This document shows, in pieces, positions 6,852 through 14,980 of a DNA stretch of 60,993 bases. The position numbers were made by a program, and so were the translations under genes. This stretch comes from Akkermansiaceae bacterium (GTDB taxonomy: Bacteria; Verrucomicrobiota; Verrucomicrobiia; Verrucomicrobiales; Akkermansiaceae): NCBI GenBank assembly GCA_023301545.1, contig JALZUI010000040.1, forward strand, positions 1 through 60,993, written 5' to 3'. The notes under the pieces are model-generated. The model did not search any database and had not been told where the DNA came from. It worked only from the letters and a program-made list of their open reading frames with translations. Within the stretch, counting starts at the first letter, position 1, and every line of letters starts with the position of its first letter.

Positions 6852-8078
6852 TGTGACGATGCACTCAAGGTGTCGGGTCTGGGGAAAAAGGTCTACAGGC
6901 TGGACGTCGATGATCTTGTATTGTGCTTCGTGGAAGGCTTTTAGGTCGCGCGCTTGGGTTGACGGATCGCATGAAATGTAGACCACTCTAGTAGGAGCAA
7001 AATCAAAGAGCTGCTGGAGGAACTCTGGATTACATCCTTTACGCGGAGGGTCGATGAGGACGGTGGTTTCCGCTGCGGGGTAGGAAATATCATCGAAGAT
7101 TTTCTCAGCGGAGGCGGTAAGGATTTGAGCGTTATCGATCTTGTTAAACTCGGCATTGTAGCGAGCCCAGTCTGCACCTGTAGCGGAGACTTCAACCATG
7201 GAGACGGCCTCGAAGTCACGTGCTAGGGAAAGCCCGAAAAGCCCCGATCCACAATACGCATCAATGAGGTAGCGAGTCCCTACGGCAGCTTGCTTACGGG
7301 CGTAATCGACAAAGTCGTTGAGAATGTAGGGGTTGTTTTGAAAGAAATCGCCTGCGAGAAAGTGAAAGGTGAGGTCGCCGACCTGCTCGGACATGATTTC
7401 GCGAGGGTTGTCATAGACGCGCTCTTCATTGGTGCGAATGAGGAGGGTTTCCCCATTACTGTAGCTTTTTGCTCGCAAACGAACGCCATCGAGGAGTCGC
7501 GGGAGTGCTTGATTAATGTGAGTATGCGCAATTGGGCACTGCTTAATATCAAGGAGGTCACGGGAGGACCCTTTTTTCAGAAACCCAATCTCTTTTACCT
7601 TCCCGTTTTTTGCTTTTTGAAGGTGGGGGGTGATTTTAGACCTATAGTTCCACTCTTGCGGAGAGGGAAGGGGCGCATTTACAGAGGCGGTTACGCCTGC
7701 GAGGTGATTTAGGAGCTCGCCCACTTGTTGCTGTTTCCAATGGAGTTGTCGTGCGTATGAGACGTGCTGATATTGACAGCCACCACATTGGCCAAAATGA
7801 ATGCATCGAGCTTCAACCCGATCGGGGGAGGGCTCTAAAACTTGTTCGACCAGCGCATGGGAGCAGTTCTTGTCATTCCGCTGAATCTGGATGCGAACCT
7901 TTTCTCCCAGAAGAGTAAAGGGAACAAAGATGACCCAAAGCGAGTCTCCTCCGTCCTCACTGGTGACTGGAACTTTAGCAACTCCGTCCCCAAGGTTAGA
8001 GATTGATTCGATCTCGACCTCCAGAGGTTGTTGAAACTCAAAAGGGTAATTATTGAAGGGGCGCTTCTTACGAGACAT
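6837..8078 (-). CDS. rlmD: 23S rRNA (uracil-5)-methyltransferase, RlmD/TrmA family
   Basis: 413 residues. It has a TRAM-type RNA-binding domain at residues 17-82 and then four cysteines placed as in the [4Fe-4S] cluster of RlmD (Cys92, Cys98, Cys101, Cys181). The C-terminal SAM-dependent methyltransferase domain carries DAYCGSGLFGL, IDPPRKGC and YISCDPSTQARDL, the last holding the catalytic cysteine. The enzyme makes 5-methyluridine in 23S rRNA (position 1939 in E. coli) using S-adenosylmethionine. Which uridine is modified cannot be decided here, because RlmC and TrmA are related. The small lipoprotein gene upstream (8092-8448) ends 13 bases before this start and is read in the same direction, so the two may be cotranscribed. 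Confidence 0.8.
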   Translation of the reverse strand: MSRKKRPFNNYPFEFQQPLEVEIESISNLGDGVAKVPVTSEDGGDSLWVIFVPFTLLGEKVRIQIQRNDKNCSHALVEQVLEPSPDRVEARCIHFGQCGGCQYQHVSYARQLHWKQQQVGELLNHLAGVTASVNAPLPSPQEWNYRSKITPHLQKAKNGKVKEIGFLKKGSSRDLLDIKQCPIAHTHINQALPRLLDGVRLRAKSYSNGETLLIRTNEERVYDNPREIMSEQVGDLTFHFLAGDFFQNNPYILNDFVDYARKQAAVGTRYLIDAYCGSGLFGLSLARDFEAVSMVEVSATGADWARYNAEFNKIDNAQILTASAEKIFDDISYPAAETTVLIDPPRKGCNPEFLQQLFDFAPTRVVYISCDPSTQARDLKAFHEAQYKIIDVQPVDLFPQTRHLECIVTLVAD

Positions 8079-8091
8079 GTGAGAGGGATCG

Positions 8092-8448
8092 CTATTCCGC
8101 TGCGCGGATGGTGGTCGATTCTTCGGAAGCTTTCGGGCTGATCTCCTTTACTGGTGAGGTGCCAGAAATCTGTGTGGCGCTAGGAAGGGTAGAGACAATA
8201 TCGGGAAGCCGAAAGCCAGTATTAACGACCTCGAGCTGAGGTTGTGCGGGGGCTAGAGGAGCCACTTTCGGAGTTACTTGGGGCTCAGGAATAGAAGGCT
8301 GGGTGGGCTCCTGAGGGAGCTTAGGAATAGCGGCCGAGTTGATCGCTACGGGGCCGTCGTCGTTAGGAGAGAGTTCTCCCCCTTCCGGCGTGAGGGCGCA
8401 GGAAGATATAAATATCGTGGAGAGAATGAAAAGTAGAATTTTGTGCAT
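8092..8448 (-). CDS. Small proline-rich lipoprotein
   Basis: 118 residues with a lipoprotein signal peptide: a hydrophobic core (ILLFILSTIFI) and a lipobox ending SSC, so the mature N-terminus would be Cys17. The rest is low complexity, rich in Pro, Ala, Ser and Glu, with repeated P-x-x-P spacing (PKLPQEPTQPSIPEP). No domain is recognisable. It may be a flexible envelope tether. The gene is first in a probable two-gene transcript with the rRNA methyltransferase. Confidence 0.65.
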   Translation of the reverse strand: MHKILLFILSTIFISSCALTPEGGELSPNDDGPVAINSAAIPKLPQEPTQPSIPEPQVTPKVAPLAPAQPQLEVVNTGFRLPDIVSTLPSATQISGTSPVKEISPKASEESTTIRAAE

Positions 8449-8592
8449 AGCGTACCCGTATCAATTACACTATCGGCGATGGGCGATAAAGCTTTTTTAT
8501 TCCAGCGATTAAGAGGTCTTCTTATTGTATAAATGAAAAGAAATGATTATTTAGTTTATATTTATTGGTTCTGTGTTATCTTAATAATGTTC

Positions 8593-8611
8593 AGCAGAGA
8601 GTGGCTCTGCT
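8593..8611 (+). promoter_or_regulatory. Hairpin in the hpf leader
   Basis: A perfect 7-bp stem (8593-8599 with 8605-8611) and a 5-base loop lie 22 bases before the hpf start codon. It is followed by ATTAAAA rather than a T-run, so it looks like an mRNA leader structure or operator, not a terminator. Confidence 0.5.
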
Positions 8612-8633
8612 ATTAAAACGAACAATATAAAAT

Positions 8634-9236
8634 ATGCAAATAGCTAACGAAACCCCAACATTGACCCTGACCGTAAGAAACGAAACCGTTACCGAGGCAC
8701 TACGTGACTTTGTACAAAAAAAAGTCGCATCACTAGAGTTTGATTACCCCAAGATAATTGAGGCCAAAGTCGTTCTGGATGTGAGGAAGGGGGCTCAGTT
8801 GGCGGAAGTTATTCTCTATTGCGCTAATCATATTACCATCGATGCCAGTTCAACTACGGATGACATGTACACGAGCATCAATGAGACCTTTTCTAAAATC
8901 GCACGACGGATGCGGAAGCAAAAAACGCGCCTTCTCCGAAAACAAAAAAGCCCCAAAGGGAGAAAAGAGCATAGCATCCGCTATCTTGATGAAAAAGTCT
9001 TTAATGAGCTAGCGCTGGATCACCCAGGGGAGGCGGAGAACGATCCTGAACCAGTGATTGTGCACAAGGAAAACTATAAGCTAAAAACGCTCCTTAAGGA
9101 AGATGCCCTGATGGAGCTAGAACTCAGTGATAAGCCGTTTCTACTCTTTAAAAACGCGCGCCGTGGAGTCCTGCAGATTGTTTATCGTCGTACCGATGGC
9201 GAATTTGCGATTGTCCCTGTTCCTGAGGATCATTGA
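8634..9236 (+). CDS. hpf: Ribosome hibernation promoting factor, long form
   Basis: 200 residues with the two-domain layout of long HPF. The N-terminal S30AE/YfiA domain (about 1-105) has LTVRNETVTEALRDFVQKK and an ADVxID-like NHITIDA strand, ending in a basic RRMRKQKTRLLRKQK helix. After a linker comes the C-terminal domain (about 140-200) with KPFLLFKNARRGVLQIVYRRTDGEFAIVPV, which in long HPF dimerises and joins two ribosomes into 100S particles. It acts on the 30S subunit in stationary phase. hprK follows, as in the hpf-hprK neighbourhoods of many Gram-negative bacteria, and a leader hairpin lies just upstream. Confidence 0.9.
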   Translation: MQIANETPTLTLTVRNETVTEALRDFVQKKVASLEFDYPKIIEAKVVLDVRKGAQLAEVILYCANHITIDASSTTDDMYTSINETFSKIARRMRKQKTRLLRKQKSPKGRKEHSIRYLDEKVFNELALDHPGEAENDPEPVIVHKENYKLKTLLKEDALMELELSDKPFLLFKNARRGVLQIVYRRTDGEFAIVPVPEDH

Positions 9237-9256
9237 TCATAGCGAATAAAGTGATC

Positions 9257-9282
9257 TCGAGCCTAGCTAGTGTTAGGCTCGA
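9257..9282 (+). terminator. Strong hairpin between hpf and hprK
   Basis: A perfect 9-bp stem (9257-9265 with 9274-9282) with an 8-base loop, 20 bases after the hpf stop. Only a short T-run (TTT) follows, so it may be a weak terminator or an RNA-processing site. It suggests that hprK is at least partly transcribed on its own. Confidence 0.55.
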
Positions 9283-9321
9283 TTTACGAAAGAGTTCCCT
9301 TTACTCCTAAAGTCGTGTCGC

Positions 9322-9335
9322 TTAAGATATCTTAA
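9322..9335. promoter_or_regulatory. 14-bp perfect palindrome at the hprK start
   Basis: TTAAGATATCTTAA is its own reverse complement and ends two bases before the hprK start codon. It could be an operator, or a hairpin that covers the ribosome entry site. The A+T-rich makeup makes chance a real alternative. Confidence 0.4.
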
Positions 9336-9337
9336 TT

Positions 9338-10306
9338 ATGTTGAAGCAAAAGATTCGTGAAGTCTCCTCATTGACCGTTGGTGAATTCTATAATCGTCAT
9401 AAGGACGCCCTCGACCTAGTTTTAGTAGGTGGGGAAGTAGGGTTTAATAAGAAGATTAAGGAACCAGCCCCGAACCGACCGGGCTTGGCGTTATCTGGTT
9501 TTTTGACATATTTTGCACCTAAGCGGGCTCAGGTTATTGGGAATTCAGAGGTGACCTACTTAGTACAGCTCGATCCTGAGGTGAGAAAACAGCGCCTTAG
9601 AGATCTCTGTGCGGAAGGAATTCCATGCCTAGTTATCGCCCGTAATCGTCGCGTGCCACAAGATATTCTAGAGGTGTGTGCAGAATGTAAGGTGGCGGTC
9701 TTTAAGACCCCGCTATTGACGATGAAGTGTCTGAACCGCATGACCTACTTGTTGGAGAAAGATTTTGCTAAAGCGACCTCATTGCATGGCTGTATGCTGG
9801 ATTATCGCGGAATAGGAGTCTTGATTGTAGGTAAAAGTGGCTCTGGTAAAAGTGAGACCGCCCTGGGTCTCCTAGAACGTGGTGCGGCTCTAGTCGCTGA
9901 TGATTTGGTACGAGTGAAGCAATTAGGCAAAGAGCTTCACACGGAATGCGCTACCATTGCACAAGGCTTTATCGAGATGCGAGGGATCGGGATTATTAAT
10001 GTTTCTAACCTCTATGGCTTGGGCGCGATTCGCCCTGAGAAACGGTTAGACCTAGTTGTAGAGCTCAAGCCTGCTAGTGAACTCAATAACGTCGACCGTC
10101 TAGGAATGAGTCGTAAGACGGTGACCGTCATCGACCAGGAAGTTCCTTTGATAGAAATCCCAGTAGCAGCTGGGCGTGACACGGCGCGTCTAGTGGCGGT
10201 GGCCTGTCTAGATATGCAGTTGCGTAAGCTGGGCTACGATATGGCGAGCGAGTTTAATGACCGCCTTTTGGCTAAAATGGATCCGCAAGTTCCGCCTAGC
10301 TTTTGA
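9338..10306 (+). CDS. hprK: HPr kinase/phosphorylase
   Basis: 322 residues, the usual length. The N-terminal domain spans about 1-130. The kinase domain shows the family's HG motif at 150-151, a P-loop GKSGSGKS at 165-172, ADD at 187-189, and the signature EMRGIGIINV at about 213-222. HprK phosphorylates and dephosphorylates HPr on a serine, which in Gram-negative bacteria usually links a partial phosphotransferase system to regulation. No HPr, EI or EIIA gene is within this window, so the partner must be elsewhere. It lies 101 bases after hpf, with a hairpin and a palindrome in between. Confidence 0.9.
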   Translation: MLKQKIREVSSLTVGEFYNRHKDALDLVLVGGEVGFNKKIKEPAPNRPGLALSGFLTYFAPKRAQVIGNSEVTYLVQLDPEVRKQRLRDLCAEGIPCLVIARNRRVPQDILEVCAECKVAVFKTPLLTMKCLNRMTYLLEKDFAKATSLHGCMLDYRGIGVLIVGKSGSGKSETALGLLERGAALVADDLVRVKQLGKELHTECATIAQGFIEMRGIGIINVSNLYGLGAIRPEKRLDLVVELKPASELNNVDRLGMSRKTVTVIDQEVPLIEIPVAAGRDTARLVAVACLDMQLRKLGYDMASEFNDRLLAKMDPQVPPSF

Positions 10307-10328
10307 GCGTCCCGCAATTAAGCGAAAA

Positions 10329-11837
10329 TCACCCCTTGAGTGCGGATTCGATCGTATCAACGAAGGTTGGGATCGTGCTCTGGGTGGCTTCTAAGTGTGG
10401 TTTATGACCTAGTTTTTCTAGGGCCTGAGAAGTGATTGGTCCGATGCTGGCGATTTGGCAATCAGCTGGGATATCAGGGTTCATCGCAAAGAAATTCTCA
10501 GCGGTGGAGGCACTTGTAAAGGAGATGAGGTCTGCGCCTTCCTTTTGGAAGCGAGCAAAGTTACCCGTGGGGTCTTCGGTCTCGGGGATACTTTGGTAAG
10601 CAACACAGATATCAACGATGGCGCCTTGTTCCATGAGTCCTTCGGAAACGACTTCGCGTGATTCCTTAGCTTTGACCCAGAGGATGGTTTGGTTCTCGAT
10701 CTGGTGATTGGTGAATTCCTCGACCAGTCCTTCAGCGACATACTTCTTAGGGAGGAGGTCGGTGCCCAGGTGGTATTCGCTAATAGCGTCTCGTGTACCT
10801 GGACCAATAGCGGCGATTTTGACGCCTCCGATGGAGCGGGCGTCTGTGTATTCCTCAAAAAATTGCTTAAAGAAGCGGTGCACTCCGTTCGGGCTGGTGA
10901 AGATGAGCCAGTCGTATTTATGGACATCGGTGACGAATTCCTTGAACTGGTCAAGATTGTCAGGCTCGGTGATTTTGATGGTTGGGATTTCGATCACATC
11001 GGCTCCGAGAGCTCCGAGGCGCTTGCTCATTTGGCCTGCTTGCTGGCGAGTTCTGGTCGTGACGACTCGCTTGCCAAGGAGGGGGCGTGATTCCTCGAAC
11101 CAGTTGATTTTCTCCCGCTCATTCACGACTTCACCAACAACGGCTACGGCAGGCGATTTGAATCCAGTGTCGATGACCTTCTGTCCGATATCAGAGAGCG
11201 TTCCTGTGATTGTTTTCTGACGACCTGTGGTAGCCCAACGGGTGAGGGCGATCGGAGTCTGCGGGTCGGCTCCTTCCTTGATGAGGGTGGAGCTGATCTC
11301 AGTCATGCGTTTTACGCCCATGAGGAAGACTTTCGTTCCGGGGGTTTTGGCAAGCTGGGCGTAGTCGAGGCTGGTTTCGCCCTTGGTTGGATCCTCGTGC
11401 CCAGTAAAGAGGGTGAGCATGGAGCAGTGATCCCGATGAGTAACAGGGATGCCTGCGTAACAGGGGCCTGCGATGGCCGAGGAAATGCCAGGAACGATTT
11501 CGTAAGGCACTCCTGCTTCGGCGAGTTCGGCGGCTTCTTCGCCACCGCGACCAAAGATCATGGGGTCGCCTCCTTTGAGACGGACAACGGTTTTCCCTTC
11601 TTTAGCGAGACGGACGATGAGGTCGTTGGTTTCCTCTTGCTTGAGGATATGCTTTTCTGCCCGTTTGCCGGCGTTGATTTTTTGGCAATGGTCGGGAACC
11701 CAGGAGAGGAGTTCGGGATTAGCGAGGGCGTCATAGACGAGCACGTCGGCTTCTTCGAGACAGGCCTTGGCCTTGAGTGTGACGAGTCCAATGTCGCCAG
11801 GTCCGGCGCCTACGAGGTAGCATATTCCTGTTTTCAT
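10329..11837 (-). CDS. cobA-hemD: Fused uroporphyrinogen-III C-methyltransferase / uroporphyrinogen-III synthase
   Basis: 502 residues in two parts. Residues 1-250 are the methyltransferase (CobA/SumT): VGAGPGDIGLVTLKA, VVRLKGGDPMIFGRGGEE, EIVPGISSAIAGPCYAGIPVTHR. It makes precorrin-2 from uroporphyrinogen III, toward sirohaem or cobalamin. Residues from about 255 are uroporphyrinogen-III synthase (HemD), with LLGKRVVTTRTRQQAGQM, DWLIFTSPNGVHRFF and a final ISFTSASTAENFF segment. Fusing the enzyme that makes the branch intermediate to one that uses it occurs in several phyla. It is the last gene of an operon with hemC, separated from hemC by two small membrane-protein genes. Confidence 0.92.
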   Translation of the reverse strand: MKTGICYLVGAGPGDIGLVTLKAKACLEEADVLVYDALANPELLSWVPDHCQKINAGKRAEKHILKQEETNDLIVRLAKEGKTVVRLKGGDPMIFGRGGEEAAELAEAGVPYEIVPGISSAIAGPCYAGIPVTHRDHCSMLTLFTGHEDPTKGETSLDYAQLAKTPGTKVFLMGVKRMTEISSTLIKEGADPQTPIALTRWATTGRQKTITGTLSDIGQKVIDTGFKSPAVAVVGEVVNEREKINWFEESRPLLGKRVVTTRTRQQAGQMSKRLGALGADVIEIPTIKITEPDNLDQFKEFVTDVHKYDWLIFTSPNGVHRFFKQFFEEYTDARSIGGVKIAAIGPGTRDAISEYHLGTDLLPKKYVAEGLVEEFTNHQIENQTILWVKAKESREVVSEGLMEQGAIVDICVAYQSIPETEDPTGNFARFQKEGADLISFTSASTAENFFAMNPDIPADCQIASIGPITSQALEKLGHKPHLEATQSTIPTFVDTIESALKG

Positions 11838-11846
11838 AAGGGAGAG

Positions 11847-12095
11847 TTAGTTAGTGGGTGAAGAAGGTTTGTCTCTAAAGTTAATGAGCGCACAAATAGG
11901 GAGAATGACGGGGATTAAAATGGAGAGAGTAATCCAAACGGGGACTTCTACCCCTTTTCCGTTTTTCAGGATACGGCGAATAGCAAAAAATGCTAATGCT
12001 ATTAGGATGACGGAATTAATGATTTGAGCTATTAAAAAAGCGGAGTTTAGCCCGAATTGGTTACTTAATTCGGCAACGGCGAGGAGTGTATTCAT
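11847..12095 (-). CDS. Small two-helix membrane protein (PLDc_N-like), copy 2
   Basis: 82 residues. Two hydrophobic helices (about 20-40 and 52-70) are joined by a short basic loop RRILKNGKGVE, and the protein ends in INFRDKP. The pattern of two helices, a central P-W-I/V and a terminal FRDKP is shared with the next protein upstream, so the two are paralogues. It resembles the phospholipase D N-terminal membrane motif seen in short proteins. Its start overlaps the end of the upstream copy by four bases, and cobA-hemD begins 10 bases downstream. The function is unknown. Confidence 0.7.
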   Translation of the reverse strand: MNTLLAVAELSNQFGLNSAFLIAQIINSVILIALAFFAIRRILKNGKGVEVPVWITLSILIPVILPICALINFRDKPSSPTN

Positions 12096-12322
12096 AGTTC
12101 AGGTTTATCTCGGAAATAGAAGAGAGCGGTGGCAGGGCAGATGATAGGGATAAGGAGAAACCCTACGATCCAAAGGACGAGTTCTTTGCCTTGGCTACGC
12201 TTAAGGGCGAGACGGAGGGCGGCAACCATCATGACGATGGAGATTATAGGGATGAGCAGGAGGGCTGCCAACAAAGGGAGAGGCAGAGTATCGGCCTGAA
12301 TGGAGGAAGTGAAAGGAGTCAT
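12092..12322 (-). CDS. Small two-helix membrane protein (PLDc_N-like), copy 1
   Basis: 76 residues with two hydrophobic helices (about 13-37 and 48-67), a basic loop LKRSQGKE and a C-terminal FYFRDKPEL. Its start overlaps the hemC stop by four bases, and its own stop overlaps the next gene's start by four bases, so all three are translationally coupled. It is a tandem paralogue of the 82-residue protein. The conserved embedding between hemC and cobA-hemD hints at a role near the membrane in tetrapyrrole synthesis, but that is inference from position. Confidence 0.7.
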   Translation of the reverse strand: MTPFTSSIQADTLPLPLLAALLLIPIISIVMMVAALRLALKRSQGKELVLWIVGFLLIPIICPATALFYFRDKPEL

Positions 12323-13260
12323 GATACCTTTAAGGCGGTTACGAGTTCTTCTGCTAATTTAGCAGGGTCGTTATGGTTGGCGGTGGCGATGAAGGGCGTT
12401 GGGTTTTTGGGTTCCCAGTAGCGCGCTTCGGCTTCGATCGCCCCGGAGTCGGTGACGGAGGCCATGATGGAGACAGGCATGTCACAGGTGGCCCCGAGCT
12501 TGTGCATGAAGGCGCGTTCGGCGGCGCATTCAAGCTTTGTCTGTGGGCAGTTGAGGGCGTCGAGCGTTTCCGCGAGTTCGGCCTCATGCTTAGTAAGGCA
12601 TTCGATGGCGATTACCCCTTGGCCCCCAGGAGGGAGGAATTCCTCTGTACTGAGTCGGTGAAGGTAGAGGGGAACACCTTCATCAAGAGTGAGGATCCCA
12701 TCGACAGGGTATTCTAGGCGCTCTAATCCAGCAGCGGCGAGCATGGTAGCGTCGATTTCGGGGTTTTCGGCTGTTTTCTTAAGGCGAGTGGGGACATTTC
12801 CTCGGAACTCGATGATATTAAGATCCGGGCGGAGGGTCTTGAGCTGGCATTGGCGGCGAACTCCTCCTGTTGCGACGGTTGCGCCTTGAGGAAGCCCCGC
12901 GATTCCATCGGGGTGTTTGGAGACGAGGACGTCTTCACGTGCGGCGCGGGGGAGGAAGGTAGGGAGCGCAAAACCATCATTCATGGTGCTAGGCATATCC
13001 TTCAGGCTGTGGACGGCGAGGTGCACGCGTTCCTGCTCTAGCGCTTCTTCGAGCTCTTTGATAAAGATGCCACGCTGGACTTTTGCTTTCTCGGACACCT
13101 TTGAAAGCGCGGTCTTGCGATCCTTGTCACCGATGGTTTTAATGATCTCGATTTTGGTTTCGAGGTCCGGATGCGCGTCGGCCAAGAGTCGTTGCACGAG
13201 GTGTGCCTGGTAGAGCGCGAGGGCGCTACCACGAGTGCCAATAATGAGCGGTGAGATCAT
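12319..13260 (-). CDS. hemC: Porphobilinogen deaminase (hydroxymethylbilane synthase)
   Basis: 313 residues, normal length. Key features are IIGTRGSALALYQA at the N-terminus, HSLKDMP (84-90) with the catalytic aspartate at 88, the substrate-binding arginine-rich segments GGVRRQCQL and EFRGNVPTRL, and LGATCDMPV with Cys259 as the dipyrromethane attachment site. It joins four porphobilinogens into hydroxymethylbilane, which the HemD part of the downstream fusion protein closes. It is first in the operon hemC, two small membrane proteins, cobA-hemD. Confidence 0.93.
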   Translation of the reverse strand: MISPLIIGTRGSALALYQAHLVQRLLADAHPDLETKIEIIKTIGDKDRKTALSKVSEKAKVQRGIFIKELEEALEQERVHLAVHSLKDMPSTMNDGFALPTFLPRAAREDVLVSKHPDGIAGLPQGATVATGGVRRQCQLKTLRPDLNIIEFRGNVPTRLKKTAENPEIDATMLAAAGLERLEYPVDGILTLDEGVPLYLHRLSTEEFLPPGGQGVIAIECLTKHEAELAETLDALNCPQTKLECAAERAFMHKLGATCDMPVSIMASVTDSGAIEAEARYWEPKNPTPFIATANHNDPAKLAEELVTALKVS

Positions 13261-13294
13261 ACGTGGGGAAAGGTCTATCAGATTCTATCCCAAA

Positions 13295-14443
13295 TCAAGC
13301 GTTTTTACAGAGAGCTTCGACCAATTTTTGGAAGTAAGCGCCACCGCCTTCTAAGTCCTCGACTGTGATAAATTCGTCCTCTGTATGAGCCTGCGCAATA
13401 TTGCCGGGGCCGAGGCAGACGGAAGGGAGGTTAGCGGCATTGAGGTGGGAGGCGTCTGAGAACCAAGGAGCGCCTACGCAGCGGGAGTCAGGGTGGATGT
13501 CTTGGATGGCTGCGATCCATTGGTTGTCAGCGTTGACTTCCATGGGCGGGTTTTCAGGTCGGTAGAGAAGTTCGATCTCGCGCTCGGCACAGAGCGCTTC
13601 AAGGAATTTCCCTGCCCCGCCTTCAGTCCAAAGTTCGGGAATGGTACGAATGTCGATGTCGAGCTCAGCATAATCTGCGACAACATTAGGACTAGTGCCT
13701 CCAGCAAAGGTTCCGAGGTTCCAAGTGGATTGCCCGAGGATGGGGTGGCTGGCACTGGAAAATTTTGCATTCATTTCTTCCATAAGCTCTTGGAAGTGGG
13801 CGAAGAGGTTTAGAATGGCATTGCTTCCGCGTTCGGGCTGCGAGGCGTGGACGGCTAGGCCTTTGGCGGAGAGCGTAGCCCAGAGGCAACCCTTGGTGCA
13901 GTTGACGATTTGGAGCGAGGTGGGCTCCCCCGCGATGGCGAACTCGTATTTGTTGGCGTGATTTTCCGCGAAGTGTTTTGCTCCGAGTTGCTGCGTTTCC
14001 TCACCCATGAATCCAACGAAGTCGATGGCGACAGGAGCGGAGGCGAGAAGGGCGGCGTTTTGCTTCAATCCCCAGAGCATAGAAGCCATCGTGCCTTTGG
14101 TGTCACTGGCGCCTCGCCCCCAAATTTTGCCCTCGCTGATCTGAGCTTCAAACGGAGGGATGGTCATCGTTTCGACTCCGACGGTATCGAGGTGAGGCCC
14201 GAACAAGATGCGAGGGCGGTCTTGTGGTCCAGGGGCGCGCGCGATGATGTTAGGGCGGCCGGGGCGGACTTCTTCTAGCGTGACATCAAAGCCTGATTCC
14301 TCCAGAAAAGGCTGAAGGGCCTGAGCGAGAGGAAGTTCTCCATAATGACCAGACGCAAGAGCCGCTTCACTTATCCCCTCAGGATTAATAGAAGGGATTT
14401 GAATGAGGGACTGGAGGAGTTCGGTAGCGGATTGAGGATTCAT
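13295..14443 (-). CDS. M20 family peptidase (ArgE/DapE-like deacylase)
   Basis: About 382 residues from the ATG at 14443 (MNPQSATELLQSL). A longer frame to 14521 would overlap the upstream gene and adds a sequence unlike the family. Metal-binding motifs are present: GPHLDTVG (His and Asp), RGASDTKGTMA (bridging Asp), GEETQQLGA (catalytic Glu and metal Glu), and a final SDASHLN with the last His. Family members remove acyl groups from acetylornithine or succinyl-diaminopimelate or cleave dipeptides, and the substrate cannot be fixed here. It lies 20 bases after the ATP-cone-like gene and probably belongs to the nrdR transcript. Confidence 0.8.
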   Translation of the reverse strand: MNPQSATELLQSLIQIPSINPEGISEAALASGHYGELPLAQALQPFLEESGFDVTLEEVRPGRPNIIARAPGPQDRPRILFGPHLDTVGVETMTIPPFEAQISEGKIWGRGASDTKGTMASMLWGLKQNAALLASAPVAIDFVGFMGEETQQLGAKHFAENHANKYEFAIAGEPTSLQIVNCTKGCLWATLSAKGLAVHASQPERGSNAILNLFAHFQELMEEMNAKFSSASHPILGQSTWNLGTFAGGTSPNVVADYAELDIDIRTIPELWTEGGAGKFLEALCAEREIELLYRPENPPMEVNADNQWIAAIQDIHPDSRCVGAPWFSDASHLNAANLPSVCLGPGNIAQAHTEDEFITVEDLEGGGAYFQKLVEALCKNA

Positions 14444-14463
14444 GATGGATGGCTGAGAAAATA

Positions 14464-14976
14464 TTATTCCCCAGTAAGAGACGCGATTTCGTCGTGGAGG
14501 AATTGCTTTTGCTTGTTCCAACGCTTGGCCGGCATGATGCTGGATACGGCTTCCTTAATTTCCTCTAGGACGACGCGTTGAACTCCGTAGTTCTTAAGCT
14601 GAGTAATCTCTTGATTGAGGGATTGGAGGAGGGCGAGCTCGATCGGACACTCGATTGTATCAAGCATCTGGGTGACGGAGATCCGAACGTCGGGCGTATA
14701 GAACGGGAGGTGAGATTTAGCCTTTTGGAGTCCGACTTTACTAAGGAGCTTTTGGACGCGAAGGTATAGGTCTTCAATTTTAAGGAGGCTCCAGGGGCAA
14801 TCGTTTTGGAGGTAGTGTAAAAGGCCTTGATAGAGGTCCATTGCGACTTGCTCGTCACCCATTCCGGCCTTTTTTAATCCGTCGGAGAGGGCGCGATGGA
14901 GCCACTCGGTATCGTAGTCGGCGATCTGATGCGATCCGACTTGGAGAATAGGGAGTTTAGAGGCGAGGCAAATCAT
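14464..14976 (-). CDS. ATP-cone-like protein next to NrdR
   Basis: A 170-residue soluble, mostly helical protein. The first 80 residues (an LHRALSDGLKKAG helix, a helix with VAMDLYQGLLHYL, then IEDLYLRVQKLLSKVGLQKA) follow the rhythm of an ATP-cone: an early helix pair, a middle helix, and a V-x-L-L-x-x-x-G segment. The characteristic N-terminal V-x-K-x-x-G strand is weak. The C-terminal half contains QEITQLKNYGVQ and a basic end. The start lies four bases after the nrdR stop, a very tight link. A role as a partner or co-sensor for NrdR is inferred from position and this weak likeness. Confidence 0.5.
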   Translation of the reverse strand: MICLASKLPILQVGSHQIADYDTEWLHRALSDGLKKAGMGDEQVAMDLYQGLLHYLQNDCPWSLLKIEDLYLRVQKLLSKVGLQKAKSHLPFYTPDVRISVTQMLDTIECPIELALLQSLNQEITQLKNYGVQRVVLEEIKEAVSSIMPAKRWNKQKQFLHDEIASLTGE

Positions 14977-14980
14977 GAGC

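Noticed and set aside
7290..7712. 140-residue + strand frame inside the rRNA methyltransferase gene
   Set aside because: The opposite strand carries a complete, motif-rich methyltransferase over the same bases.
10689..11220. Two overlapping + strand frames of 133 and 170 residues
   Set aside because: They are antisense to the cobA-hemD fusion, whose conserved motifs cover the whole region.
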